A stretch of 64,000 nt of DNA, from positions 806,001-870,000 of the forward strand of contig NZ_CP133472.1 of the NCBI RefSeq assembly GCF_031191545.1, in the 5' to 3' direction. Origin of the DNA: Schaalia odontolytica. Lineage in GTDB: Bacteria > Actinomycetota > Actinomycetes > Actinomycetales > Actinomycetaceae. Within the stretch, counting starts at the first letter, position 1, and each line of letters starts with the position of its first letter. The translations under genes were made by a program, and so were the position numbers. Shown one piece after another: positions 17,280 to 28,259 of this stretch. The notes below the pieces were generated by a model. It ran no database searches. It was not told the DNA's origin and was given only the letters and a program-made list of their open reading frames with translations.

Positions 17280-18599
17280 TTACTTCGCGAAGATGGAGGC
17301 CGATGCCTCGAGAGCCGAGATCGGCACCGTCAGCGTGCCGTTGGAGACCTTGTATTCGATGGGGATCGGGTTACAGCCGCCCTTAAAACCGATGGTCGCG
17401 ATGTTCATCGCCACTTCACACAGCTTGCAGATGACCTTGCCGTCCTTCTCGTAGTAGCCCGAGGGACCGCAAATCTCGCAGGCGTCCAGGCCCACGCCGA
17501 AGGCGGAGCCGGACTTCTGGATGACGATGAAACGCACCTTCACGCCGCCCGAGGTCGTGTACTCGTAGCGGTGCAGGTGGCCGTCGGAGATGTCGGCCAG
17601 ATTGACGCTCACCTGGTCGTCGACGACGCTGAAGGACTCCGGCGGGGACAGCTCAATCTCCTGGCTGCCGTAGGCGACGCCGACGGTGATGAGCAGGGCA
17701 CCGCACAGGTAGCCGAGGGCTGCGGTGCCGGCCATAGACTTATAGAGGCGCGAGCGCGCGCGGCCCAAACGGCCCTCGGCCGGGTTTGCCCCGGCCGTCG
17801 GGATGGAGCGCGAGGCCAGCCAGGTCAGGACCACGACGGCACACAGGGCCAGGCCAGCGGCGATCGTGAACACCGCCTCGTGGTTGATGAACCACGACAT
17901 GACCGCCCATGTTTCCTTGCCGGTTGAGATCCAGCGCTTGGCCTTGAGGATACGCACAACCATCAGAGAGTGGTTGGCCAGCAGGGAGATCAGGATGAAA
18001 GCCGCCGGCCACACACGGTTGTTCCACGAGCACAGGCGGTAGGACACCCAGGCGACGAAACACACCAGCACCCAGGCCAGCACGTAGCCGACCAGGGCGA
18101 GCACGACCGGTGTCGAGTAGATTTCAACGCCGCCCGAGAGCATCATGACGGCCTGGTTCATGGCCGTGGGGACGGCGCGGAACAGGGCGGCCGCGATGTA
18201 GAGGGCACCGACGATACGCACGAGGGAATCGCCGCTCACTGCGGTTTCCATCGACGAGGCCGCCCGGGCCTCGTCGTCGGCATCGCCGGGCAGGAGGGAG
18301 CGCACACGACGCGAACGCACGGCGACGAGCGCGAGGAACAGCAACGCGAAGACAATCCCCACCGGGAGGGTCACCAGGCCGACGGTCTGGCGGTTCACGG
18401 ACTTGGGAGCCTCGATGTTGATGATCGTCAGGGCCAGGGAGGCGAGCACGCCCAGACCGATGCCCACCCACACGGCCGCCGAGCGCGCCTTCTTGCCGCG
18501 GCGGCCACGCCCGGCGGCAGGCATAAAGCGGATGACGGCACCGACAGCGATCATCGTCAACAGCAGCGTCAAGGTTGCTTCGCTCATCTGCTGAAGCAT
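17280..18599 (-). CDS. FtrD-like membrane protein (DUF2318), predicted metal or Fe-S binding
   Basis: 439 residues. Residues 1-330 contain about eight membrane helices. The C-terminal ~100 residues form the extracytoplasmic DUF2318 domain with a Cys pattern typical of this family: CEIC (374-377), CKLC (391-394) and GGC (Cys409) followed by NPIPIEY. Members are encoded with FTR1 and P19 in FtrABCD, Fet and Cj1658-1663 type iron systems and are thought to carry electrons or bind metal. Here it follows the P19 gene after a ~140-nt gap that contains a strong hairpin, and precedes the permease by 10 nt. Confidence 0.88.
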   Translation of the reverse strand: MLQQMSEATLTLLLTMIAVGAVIRFMPAAGRGRRGKKARSAAVWVGIGLGVLASLALTIINIEAPKSVNRQTVGLVTLPVGIVFALLFLALVAVRSRRVRSLLPGDADDEARAASSMETAVSGDSLVRIVGALYIAAALFRAVPTAMNQAVMMLSGGVEIYSTPVVLALVGYVLAWVLVCFVAWVSYRLCSWNNRVWPAAFILISLLANHSLMVVRILKAKRWISTGKETWAVMSWFINHEAVFTIAAGLALCAVVVLTWLASRSIPTAGANPAEGRLGRARSRLYKSMAGTAALGYLCGALLITVGVAYGSQEIELSPPESFSVVDDQVSVNLADISDGHLHRYEYTTSGGVKVRFIVIQKSGSAFGVGLDACEICGPSGYYEKDGKVICKLCEVAMNIATIGFKGGCNPIPIEYKVSNGTLTVPISALEASASIFAK

Positions 18600-18673
18600 T
18601 GGCTTTCCTCCCGAAATAAAGGTTCACCGAAGTCACGCGACTACGGTGTCGAGTCTAGTCCCCTCAGGGGGCG

Positions 18674-18719
18674 GGGGCCGAGGCAAGCGGTCCCCGATAA
18701 GAACCACTGCCTCGGCCCC
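18674..18719 (-). terminator. Intra-operon hairpin between the P19 and FtrD genes
   Basis: ggggccgaggc (18674-18684) and gcctcggcccc (18709-18719) form a perfect 11-bp stem with a 24-nt loop, 19 nt after the P19 stop codon. No T tract follows in the minus direction. It is either a partial terminator (attenuating the ABC part of the operon) or a 3' stabiliser for the FTR1-P19 mRNA. Confidence 0.6.
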
Positions 18720-18737
18720 GCTACAAGCGATCGTCGA

Positions 18738-19364
18738 TCACCAGGAGACGGCCGTGGGATCCCACTGCCAATCCGGGAACTCGGCGACGAGCGGCTCAGT
18801 CCAGAAGCGGCCCTCGACACCCGTGGTCTTATCGGTGTGCAGCAGCCACACGCTGGGGGGCTTGATCATGAAGGACACGTCGTAGGTGCCGGCGTCCAGC
18901 TTGGGCAGGTTCAGGCCGTAGTGCGGGCCGTCGGACGCGTTCATCGGCATGAGCGTGCCTTCCTGGACGACGTTGCCGGACTTGTCCTTGATCGCGTAGT
19001 CCACGGTCAGGCCGGGCACGAAGTCGCCCGCGCCGTAGCCGAGCTTGTTGTCGACGGCGGCGGCGATGTCGGCCTCAATGTGCATCGAGGAATCGGCGGC
19101 GGGGGTGCCCACCTGGGGCTCCATCTCGACGGGCTGGAAGTATACGCCACCCACGACGAGGGGGCCCACGTGGACCTCGTCACCCAGGGGCTGCTCTTCG
19201 AAGCCAGCGTCCTCGCCGGGGGCGGGAGCGTTCGCCTCGGCGCTGGTCGAGGAATCGGCAGAGGGCTTGGAGTCGGTGGAGGATTGAGCGGAGCAGGCAG
19301 CGAGTGTGCCTGCGAGGGCCAGCGTAGCCAGGGCCGCGCCGACGCGGAACAGAGAGCGCTTCAT
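18738..19364 (-). CDS. P19-type copper-dependent iron-binding lipoprotein
   Basis: 208 residues; start at 19364 chosen for the AGGAG box 8 nt upstream and because it gives a proper signal peptide with lipobox LAAC (Cys24). The frame is open further upstream but that part overlaps the FTR1 gene end. After a Ser/Ala/Glu-rich linker (25-60) comes the P19/Tp34 immunoglobulin-like domain (PF10634 type). Candidate metal ligands: His65, Met81, Met94-His95, His148 and His176, spread as in Campylobacter P19. The protein binds copper and presents iron to the FTR1 permease. It lies 55 nt downstream of the FTR1 gene. Gram-positive homologues are lipid-anchored, as predicted here. Confidence 0.9.
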   Translation of the reverse strand: MKRSLFRVGAALATLALAGTLAACSAQSSTDSKPSADSSTSAEANAPAPGEDAGFEEQPLGDEVHVGPLVVGGVYFQPVEMEPQVGTPAADSSMHIEADIAAAVDNKLGYGAGDFVPGLTVDYAIKDKSGNVVQEGTLMPMNASDGPHYGLNLPKLDAGTYDVSFMIKPPSVWLLHTDKTTGVEGRFWTEPLVAEFPDWQWDPTAVSW

Positions 19365-19419
19365 GTGATGATCTCCTGTGCGTGTTTGTTGATGATGGGT
19401 CAGTGTCGCTCGAGGGGTG

Positions 19420-21120
19420 TCATTCCTTCGCCCGCGACTGGGCAGCTGCCTCTCGGGAGAGGCGAGCTTTTCCGAAGAGATACAGGCCGACGATAACGAC
19501 AAGAACGATGGCTTGCGCGGCCAAGTTCTCCACTCGGGGGTAGATCCCCAAGAGGTCCAATGTTGGGAACCCACTCACGGGCGTCAAAGACACGACGTCC
19601 GCTTCCTGGAGTTCCGCGATTCCCGCACCCGCGAACGTGACGGCCATGAAGGCCATCAGCAGCGAGGTGACGGTGAAGAAGGGGCGCAGCGGGATTCGAA
19701 CCGCTGCGAACTGGATAAGCAGGTAGATGACGACCAGGATGACGAGGCCAACGGCCAGTCCGATCCACACGTAGCGGACGTTATCGCCCGCAGCCGCCAC
19801 GATCGGCACGTAGAAGAGCATAGTCTCAGCTCCCTCACGCAGGACCGCGAGGAAGGAGATGAACGCCAGTCCCAGCAGGGAGCCGCTGGTCAGCGATGCG
19901 TCCGTCTGCTTCTTGATGTACTGGTCCCAGGCCTTGTTGGAGGACTTGTTGATCATCCAGTTCGACACCCAGATGAGCATGACAACGGCAAAGAGGGCGG
20001 CGAAGCCCTCGAGGAGCTCCTGATTCGCTCCCGCCAGGGAGGTCACGTAGCTGAAGAGGAAGGCCAGGCCGACGGACAGGACGAGAGCCAAGGCCACGCC
20101 GCCCCACACGACGGGGGTCTTCTTCTTGTGGCCAGCCTTGGCCAGGTAGGCCAGGACGGCGGCGACAACGAGGATCGCTTCCATGCCCTCGCGCAGGATA
20201 ACGAGGAGGGAGGGCAGGAACTGCGCGATCCACGGAGAGGTTGAGGACCCGGAGGCGGATGTCTGGCCGGTGTAGCCGTCGAGGGTGTTCGCATCCTCGC
20301 GGATGAGGTTGGACAGGGTCGCGTAGTGCTCGTCAACCGCGGTGGAGTCGCCGTCGGTCATGGCCTTCTTCAGGAGGGAGAACTCCATCTCCACCTGGGA
20401 GACGCGCGAGCCGGAGACGCGGCTCATGACCTGCTTCTCCATGCCGGTAATCTCGTAGTGCTTGTAGTAGGCCTCGTTGACCTTGTCCTTGCCGCCCTTG
20501 GCATCGCCGGACTTGAAAGCTTCGACGCCTTCTTCGAGGATGCCGTTGATGGTCTTGGCGACCTCGCCCCAGGGGCCGGGGCTGTAATCGTTCGACGAGG
20601 CCTGGGTACCGGCACCGGGGGCCACGCCGTCGAGGGAGGCGGCGTCTTCCAGCATGTACTGCTTGAGGGTCTTCGCGTGGGAGTCGACCTCTGCGGCGTC
20701 GCCGTCGGTCATGGCCTTCTTCAGGAGGGAGAACTCAACCTCAACCTGGGAGACGCGCGAGCCGGAGACGCGGGCCATGACCTGCTTCTCCATGCCGGTG
20801 ATCTCGTAGTGCTTGTAGTAGGCCTCGTTGACCTTGTCCTTGCCACCCTTGGCATCGCCAGACTTGAAGGTGGTCACGCCCTCGTCAAGGAGGCCGTTGA
20901 TGGTGGTGGCCACGTCGTTCCAGGTCTGGTCAGCGGCGCGTGAGGGTGCGCCAAAGACCACGATGGCCACCGCCGCCATGACGGCGACGATAAGGATGCG
21001 ACTGAGTCGCTGACTGACGTCGTGTGCGTGAGCACGAAGCACTGCCACCGCTTGCCTCCTGAGTCCCCGGCGATGAGGCACCGCCCGGATGATGGAATTC
21101 CTACCATTGAGCGTAGCCAC
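19420..21120 (-). CDS. FTR1-family iron permease with duplicated extracytoplasmic domain
   Basis: 566 residues. A signal or anchor helix (~41-58) is followed by two nearly identical ~99-residue extracytoplasmic domains (67-165 and 184-282; shared core FKSGDAKGGKDKVNEAYYKH). The FTR1 membrane domain (~300-560) has seven helices and both iron-handling motifs, REGME at 310-314 and REGAE at 428-432. FTR1 proteins move ferric iron through the membrane with help from a partner such as P19. The gene heads the eight-gene iron operon and a DtxR-like box lies 27 nt before its start. Confidence 0.92.
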   Translation of the reverse strand: MATLNGRNSIIRAVPHRRGLRRQAVAVLRAHAHDVSQRLSRILIVAVMAAVAIVVFGAPSRAADQTWNDVATTINGLLDEGVTTFKSGDAKGGKDKVNEAYYKHYEITGMEKQVMARVSGSRVSQVEVEFSLLKKAMTDGDAAEVDSHAKTLKQYMLEDAASLDGVAPGAGTQASSNDYSPGPWGEVAKTINGILEEGVEAFKSGDAKGGKDKVNEAYYKHYEITGMEKQVMSRVSGSRVSQVEMEFSLLKKAMTDGDSTAVDEHYATLSNLIREDANTLDGYTGQTSASGSSTSPWIAQFLPSLLVILREGMEAILVVAAVLAYLAKAGHKKKTPVVWGGVALALVLSVGLAFLFSYVTSLAGANQELLEGFAALFAVVMLIWVSNWMINKSSNKAWDQYIKKQTDASLTSGSLLGLAFISFLAVLREGAETMLFYVPIVAAAGDNVRYVWIGLAVGLVILVVIYLLIQFAAVRIPLRPFFTVTSLLMAFMAVTFAGAGIAELQEADVVSLTPVSGFPTLDLLGIYPRVENLAAQAIVLVVIVGLYLFGKARLSREAAAQSRAKE

Positions 21121-21146
21121 ATCTCGGCCAGGTGAAAAGTAATACC

Positions 21147-21162
21147 TTTAGGTTTGCCTAAA
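21147..21162. promoter_or_regulatory. DtxR/IdeR-type iron box
   Basis: tttaggtttgcctaaa is a 6-bp inverted repeat around tttg. It differs by one base from the core TTAGGTTAGCCTAA of known DtxR boxes. It lies 27 nt upstream of the FTR1 start codon, where a bound repressor would block transcription when Fe(II) is plentiful. Confidence 0.8.
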
Positions 21163-21415
21163 CTGTGACCGCGCCACGATGATGTTTAGCGCCCACCTTC
21201 CCCGACCGCACGGGACCAAAGGCCCATTGGAGCAACTTACTGACACAATGCCATGAAAACACGCTCCCGCCAGGGAGGATGCAGCAAACAGAGTCCGCAT
21301 AGGTATTCCCGGGCGGCGATCCACCACTCCTCGGTACCGTCTTACGCCACCCCGTCACAATCTGTCACACTGTCTACGTAACACAACATCGCCAACAGGA
21401 AGCGGCCTCAGCACC

Positions 21416-22225
21416 ATGCCCACCAACCCAAGCGCGAACTCCACACCGACGACTCCCCTATCGACCGAGTCAACGCCAGCACCGAGCACCCAGCCCGCTG
21501 TCACCGCATCTGACAATGCTCCCCAGGCCTCGCCCCCCGTTCGGCCCGCGCGCCCCAGTCGCGCCGACTGGGTGCGGATCGCGATCTTCGGCATCCCCTA
21601 CGCAACCTTCTTCCTCTTCGGCATCATTCCGACATCGATCATCCCCGAATCGTGGAACATCACCGCCGTCAACATCGTGCTCGACTCGATCTTCCTGGTC
21701 ATGGTGCTGGCGTTCTTCGGGCGCGAGTTCTTCCCCGCCTTCTCATACTTCCGCGCACGACCGGTGCTCAAGATCGCGCTGCTACCCGGCCTGTGGCTTC
21801 TCCTCACGATCGTGCAAGTCACGCTGCGCATCGCCATCTACGGAACCAATCCGCCGATCGCCCAGAACCAACAGGCCATCATGAACGCCCTGTCCGACGG
21901 CGCGCTCAGCATCGTGTTCTCCTTGTTTGTGGCCATCGGCGTCCCAGTGATTGAGGAGGTCTTCTACCGGCACATCCTCATCGGCAAGCTCAGCGCGTTT
22001 GCGCCCACGTGGCTCGTCGCGTCGATCTCCGCCCTTCTCTTCGCCTACATGCATTGCTACCAGTGGCAGGACCTGCTGGCCTACCTGCCGATCTCCATCA
22101 CCCTCACCCTCGTCTATGTGAAATCAGGGAAGAACGTCGCCTACTCGTGGGCGTTCCACGCTCTCAACAACTCGATCATGGTGGGCCTGATCTTCCTGCT
22201 GCAGAGCACGGGCGTCACCCCCTGA
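21416..22225 (+). CDS. CPBP-family intramembrane glutamic protease
   Basis: 269 residues. Residues 1-48 are a disordered Pro/Thr/Ser-rich cytoplasmic tail, followed by about seven or eight membrane helices. The CPBP (Abi/RCE1) motifs are present in the right order: EEVFYR with the Glu-Glu pair (~181-186), FAYMHC (motif 2 His), and WAFHALNNS (motif 3). Members cleave membrane peptides or confer bacteriocin self-immunity; the substrate here is unknown. It is transcribed divergently from the iron operon with a ~295-nt spacer. A hairpin-containing repeat starts 38 nt after the stop. Confidence 0.85.
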   Translation: MPTNPSANSTPTTPLSTESTPAPSTQPAVTASDNAPQASPPVRPARPSRADWVRIAIFGIPYATFFLFGIIPTSIIPESWNITAVNIVLDSIFLVMVLAFFGREFFPAFSYFRARPVLKIALLPGLWLLLTIVQVTLRIAIYGTNPPIAQNQQAIMNALSDGALSIVFSLFVAIGVPVIEEVFYRHILIGKLSAFAPTWLVASISALLFAYMHCYQWQDLLAYLPISITLTLVYVKSGKNVAYSWAFHALNNSIMVGLIFLLQSTGVTP

Positions 22226-22262
22226 GCAGCCAGCACAACACACAAGCGACACCTACAACACG

Positions 22263-22330
22263 CGAGGCCGTGACCGGTTACCCGGCCACGGCCTCGTCGC
22301 TACGCTCGGCGAGCGGCACCCGCGAGGGCA
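22263..22330. repeat. 68-bp hairpin repeat, copy 1 (3' of the CPBP gene)
   Basis: Starts with a perfect 10-bp stem, cgaggccgtg (22263-22272) / cacggcctcg (22287-22296), with an inner ccgg/ccgg stem, followed by a smaller gctcggcgagc dyad. It is 65/68 identical to the copy at 22893-22960. It probably works as the CPBP terminator. Confidence 0.8.
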
Positions 22331-22411
22331 ACGCACAAGCGTCCGCACCCTGAGCGCAGCCACCGTCGACAAGCCAAAACCCGTGACACCTCTGCTCCGG
22401 CCCTACGCCTG

Positions 22412-22519
22412 CGCACGTTAACCCGATGACCTGCACGTGGGCAGCCACGCCCACATGCATGTCTAGGGGTTAACGTGCGCATCAAAGGGTCAACACGCAT
22501 GTTCAGGGGTTCACGTGCA
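22412..22519. repeat. 20-bp repeat family element, copy 1: 62-bp inverted pair plus direct units
   Basis: Left arm 22412-22442 and right arm 22449-22479 (31 nt each, 26 matches) enclose a 6-nt loop. The right arm runs into tandem 20-bp units at 22454, 22474 and 22494 (for example cgtgcgcatcaaagggtcaa). The outer part of the left arm is the same unit inverted (22418-22437). The same design occurs at 47341. Confidence 0.9.
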
Positions 22520-22547
22520 AACAACACACCACGCAAGACACCGTTAC

Positions 22548-22622
22548 GCCCAAAACGCAGACCACCTCACCCACAACGGCCCATTTTCAGCCTATTTCGC
22601 CGAGGTGGTCTGCACTTTGGGC
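22548..22622. repeat. Long inverted repeat (21-nt arms)
   Basis: Arms 22548-22568 and 22602-22622 match at 19 of 21 positions; the core of the right arm reads gaggtggtctgc. The loop is 33 nt. This would fold into a stable RNA or DNA hairpin in the convergent spacer between the CPBP gene and ppdK. Confidence 0.85.
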
Positions 22623-22892
22623 ACCATACTGCCTCAAGCCGCTGCCTCACCGCCACCAAACGGGGGAAATGGCGTCATTAGAACCTCGACACGCCGGCGA
22701 CATGCCCCCAGCCAGCTCCTAATGCTGCAAAACCCCCACCGCCACCGGCATGAAGTGCGCCGGAGAGACCGGAGGGCACGGGCGGGCTTCGAGGCGCGGC
22801 GCCGAACGAAGCGAGGCCGTCCAGCCTCGCGGGCGGCCGAGCCCTCCGGCACCCGGAACACCAGCGGAATCACAACCCCACCCACAACGGAA
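22623..22892. other. Gene-free part of the CPBP-ppdK spacer
   Basis: No convincing gene on either strand. It contains a gcttcg...cgaagc dyad inside cgggcttcgaggcgcggcg (around 22784-22814), resembling the segment near 55588-55616, so it may be another dispersed hairpin. Confidence 0.45.
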
Positions 22893-22960
22893 CGAGGCCG
22901 CGACCGGTTACCCGGCCACGGCCTCGTCGCTACGCTCTGCGAGCGGCACCCGCGACGGCA
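22893..22960. repeat. 68-bp hairpin repeat, copy 2 (3' of ppdK)
   Basis: Three mismatches to the copy at 22263-22330 and same orientation. It lies 17 nt beyond the ppdK stop codon, so the symmetrical stem probably terminates ppdK on the minus strand. Confidence 0.8.
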
Positions 22961-22976
22961 CCGCCCGCCTCACGCA

Positions 22977-25694
<2,718 letters not shown>

Positions 25695-25876
25695 CGTGGC
25701 CCTCAACTTCCTTGTTTGCGATGACCGACCCACCAGCGGGTCGCTACCAGGGGTAAGGATACACGTATCAAGGGACTTAGGTCACCTCAAGACACTCGCG
25801 AGCATGATTGTCCTTACATACGCTGGGCCACGGCAACGGGCCAGATAGCACGCACTCATCAAAAGCAGTGACAACG

Positions 25877-25910
25877 CAGGTGGGGCAGCCCCGAAGGACC
25901 GCCCCACCTG
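25877..25910 (-). terminator. Terminator of the kinase/FHA cluster
   Basis: caggtggggc / gccccacctg form a perfect 10-bp stem with a 14-nt loop, 16 nt after the stop of the FHA gene (minus strand). Confidence 0.75.
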
Positions 25911-25925
25911 GATCAATAAATGACG

Positions 25926-27251
25926 TCAGCGCACGCGGAACTCGATCGTGGTTCCCTCGCCCACGTCGATGAGGTCGCCATCGTTCAGGGCGATCGTCAC
26001 CATGGGAGTGACGTCCTGGAACGAGCCATCGGCGTGACGCAGGACGGTGCCATTCGCGCTGCCCAGGTCCATAAGGGCCCAGGAGCCGGGCATCGTCATC
26101 ATGACGGCGCAGTGCGAGCGGGAAATCTCGGTCTCTGGGCTGGGTACCCGCAGAACCGTGGCGACGGGACGCCCGGTCAGCGCGCGAGCATCGGGGTCAC
26201 GACCGATGACGACGTCGCGGGAGACCTCAACGGGAACAGTGCCACCGTGAATGAGGAATGCGACAGGCGCAGCGGGACCCGAGTTCGCGGGGGTGAGACG
26301 CAGGATCGTCGCCTCCGTGTCGGTCTCGGCACCCAGGCCAGCGAGCCCCTCGGCGCTCATGGCCTCAGGGATGGCGGGAGACTCGACGACTTCCTCGGGG
26401 GCCGGCTCAGACGAGGCCGGGGCACCCGACTCGCCGAAACCTCCCGCACGCTCGGCGGACTCAGCGGTGTCGACCGGCGGCTCCTCGGCATCAGCGACGA
26501 CGTAGAGCTCGCCGGAGGGCTGCTCAGCATCCTTCGAGGGCACCTCCTCGCGGGATTCCTCCCCGACCCGCTCGTCCGAGACCTCGGGAGCCTCGGGAGC
26601 TGCCTCGTCGTCGGAGTTGCGCGACGAGGGACACAGCGACACGGGACCATTCCTGGTCGCGGCGAGGAACTGGGCCTCAACAGCGGCCAGATCGACGGAA
26701 GCCGAGTACACGGAAGGTTCGGGCAGCTCCTCGCGAGCCTCGCGGCGGGCACGGCGCTCACGGTCCGAAATGTCGGGATTGATCAGGAAGCCCATCGTGT
26801 CGACGGGCATCGAGGCAAGGGCCTCGACCTCGTCGAGCGCGCGTCCGATACGGATCTCACCAGCTTCGACGCGATCGGCGGCGGGCACCATCCACGTGAC
26901 CTCGTCGCCGTCGACGATGGTGGCCTCAAAGGTCTGCCACTCACCGGGGTTAAAGGGCCACGCCCAGATCGGGTCGGTCCACACCTGCTCGGTGATCTGG
27001 CCGGCGGCACGCATGCGCAGCTGAATGTTGCCCAGCACAGTCAGGTAGGGCTGCTCGCCCGCGCAGTCCAGCAGCAGGACGTCACCCTTTTCAGCCTGGA
27101 CATGGGACAGCCACGCCTGGGTGTCGGCGCGTCCCCACACCACATCGGCGGCGGAGTCCGCAAAGTCGAGCGGAGCCAGCGCCGCACCGAGGGGACCCGT
27201 GACGAGCATCGCACCCTGCCCGCGACACAGGAAGCGTCCAATCTGAAGCAT
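25926..27251 (-). CDS. FHA-domain protein of the kinase cluster
   Basis: 441 residues. The N-terminal ~170 residues form an unassigned domain (MLQIGRFLCRGQG; VVWGRADTQAWLSHVQ; WAWPFNPGEWQTFEATIVDG). A long acidic, Pro/Ala-rich linker follows (~175-310). The C-terminal FHA domain (~325-441) has the phosphothreonine-binding signature GRDP...ISRSHCAV...DLGSANGT. Its likely partners are proteins phosphorylated by the Ser/Thr kinase encoded two genes upstream. Its ATG shares one base with the stop of the PP2C gene (TGATG), so the two are translationally coupled. Last gene of the cluster. Confidence 0.87.
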   Translation of the reverse strand: MLQIGRFLCRGQGAMLVTGPLGAALAPLDFADSAADVVWGRADTQAWLSHVQAEKGDVLLLDCAGEQPYLTVLGNIQLRMRAAGQITEQVWTDPIWAWPFNPGEWQTFEATIVDGDEVTWMVPAADRVEAGEIRIGRALDEVEALASMPVDTMGFLINPDISDRERRARREAREELPEPSVYSASVDLAAVEAQFLAATRNGPVSLCPSSRNSDDEAAPEAPEVSDERVGEESREEVPSKDAEQPSGELYVVADAEEPPVDTAESAERAGGFGESGAPASSEPAPEEVVESPAIPEAMSAEGLAGLGAETDTEATILRLTPANSGPAAPVAFLIHGGTVPVEVSRDVVIGRDPDARALTGRPVATVLRVPSPETEISRSHCAVMMTMPGSWALMDLGSANGTVLRHADGSFQDVTPMVTIALNDGDLIDVGEGTTIEFRVR

Positions 27252-28123
27252 CAGTTACTGCCTTCTCTACGAGGAACCCGGCGAGCGGTCTCAATCGACG
27301 CCGGACGTACTGGTTGAATCATCCGATTCATGACATTCATTGTCAATGTTACTCGCGATCTGGTTCCTGCGTAAACTACAACCGCGGTCGCATTATCCCG
27401 AGTCCCCGCCTCCAGCGACGCTCGAACAAGTCTGTCGGCCGTGCCCTGCGGACCATCGCCGTCCGCAACAACCGCATGAATCCGCGAATCACTCAGGACA
27501 CCGTGCACGCCATCCGTGCAGATCACGGCCCGATCACCCTCTTCCAACGGCATGATTGTATAGTCCGCTTTCACACTCCCGACCTGGCCGGCACCGAGCG
27601 CCTTTGTCACCACATTTGCGGGAGGGATCACACGGGGGGCTCCCGAGGTAGCAGCAAGGTCACGCGCCTCCTGCAGCGCGGAGTGGTCGTGGGTGAGCTG
27701 GCGAATGCCCCCACCACCCACAACATAGGCACGGGAGTCACCCACGTTAAATGACAGCCAGTACGGCCCTTCGGCGGTACGCAGCACCATAAGGCCCGAC
27801 AGCGTCGTGCCGGGCGCACTCATCGGATTATCGACCGACGCCAACGACGCGACCGCCGTGGCCGCAGCGTCGATCGCAACAGACAGATCCACCAGGTCAA
27901 CGGGACGATTCCCGAGGCGCTGTGGGCTCAGGAACTCCCGCAGCGTAATGACAGCCTTCGACGAGGCCTGGGCGCCACCCAGGTGCCCACCCATCCCATC
28001 CGCGACAGCGAAGACGGGGGGAACCGCCAGCCAGGAATCCTCGTTCTCAGAGCGGACCGGACCGATGTCGGTCGACGCGCCCCATCGAACTGCGGGCCGT
28101 TCCGCATGTTCTTCTAGAGACAT
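27251..28123 (-). CDS. PP2C-family protein phosphatase
   Basis: 290 residues, cytoplasmic, with no membrane anchor. Metal-binding motifs of PP2C are complete: RSENEDSW (~29), VFAVADGMGGHLGG (~41-54), VICTDGVHGVLSD (~200) and the terminal DNATAVVVY (~241). This is the expected partner that dephosphorylates substrates of the adjacent kinase. The start has a AAGG box 6 nt upstream. A 136-nt gap separates it from the kinase gene, the largest inside the cluster together with that after the giant surface protein. The C-terminus has a short basic tail. Confidence 0.92.
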   Translation of the reverse strand: MSLEEHAERPAVRWGASTDIGPVRSENEDSWLAVPPVFAVADGMGGHLGGAQASSKAVITLREFLSPQRLGNRPVDLVDLSVAIDAAATAVASLASVDNPMSAPGTTLSGLMVLRTAEGPYWLSFNVGDSRAYVVGGGGIRQLTHDHSALQEARDLAATSGAPRVIPPANVVTKALGAGQVGSVKADYTIMPLEEGDRAVICTDGVHGVLSDSRIHAVVADGDGPQGTADRLVRASLEAGTRDNATAVVVYAGTRSRVTLTMNVMNRMIQPVRPASIETARRVPRREGSN

Positions 28124-28259
28124 GTGCCTTCATCCTTTAGCTGCGTTGAGCGCGAGAGACTACGCGCGATACTGACGATTTTACACTCGGCGTGACCAGC
28201 GTCTCGATCGACGAAACTGGAATGCAAGTAAGAATAACGAAGCGACGAAATGATCTGCG

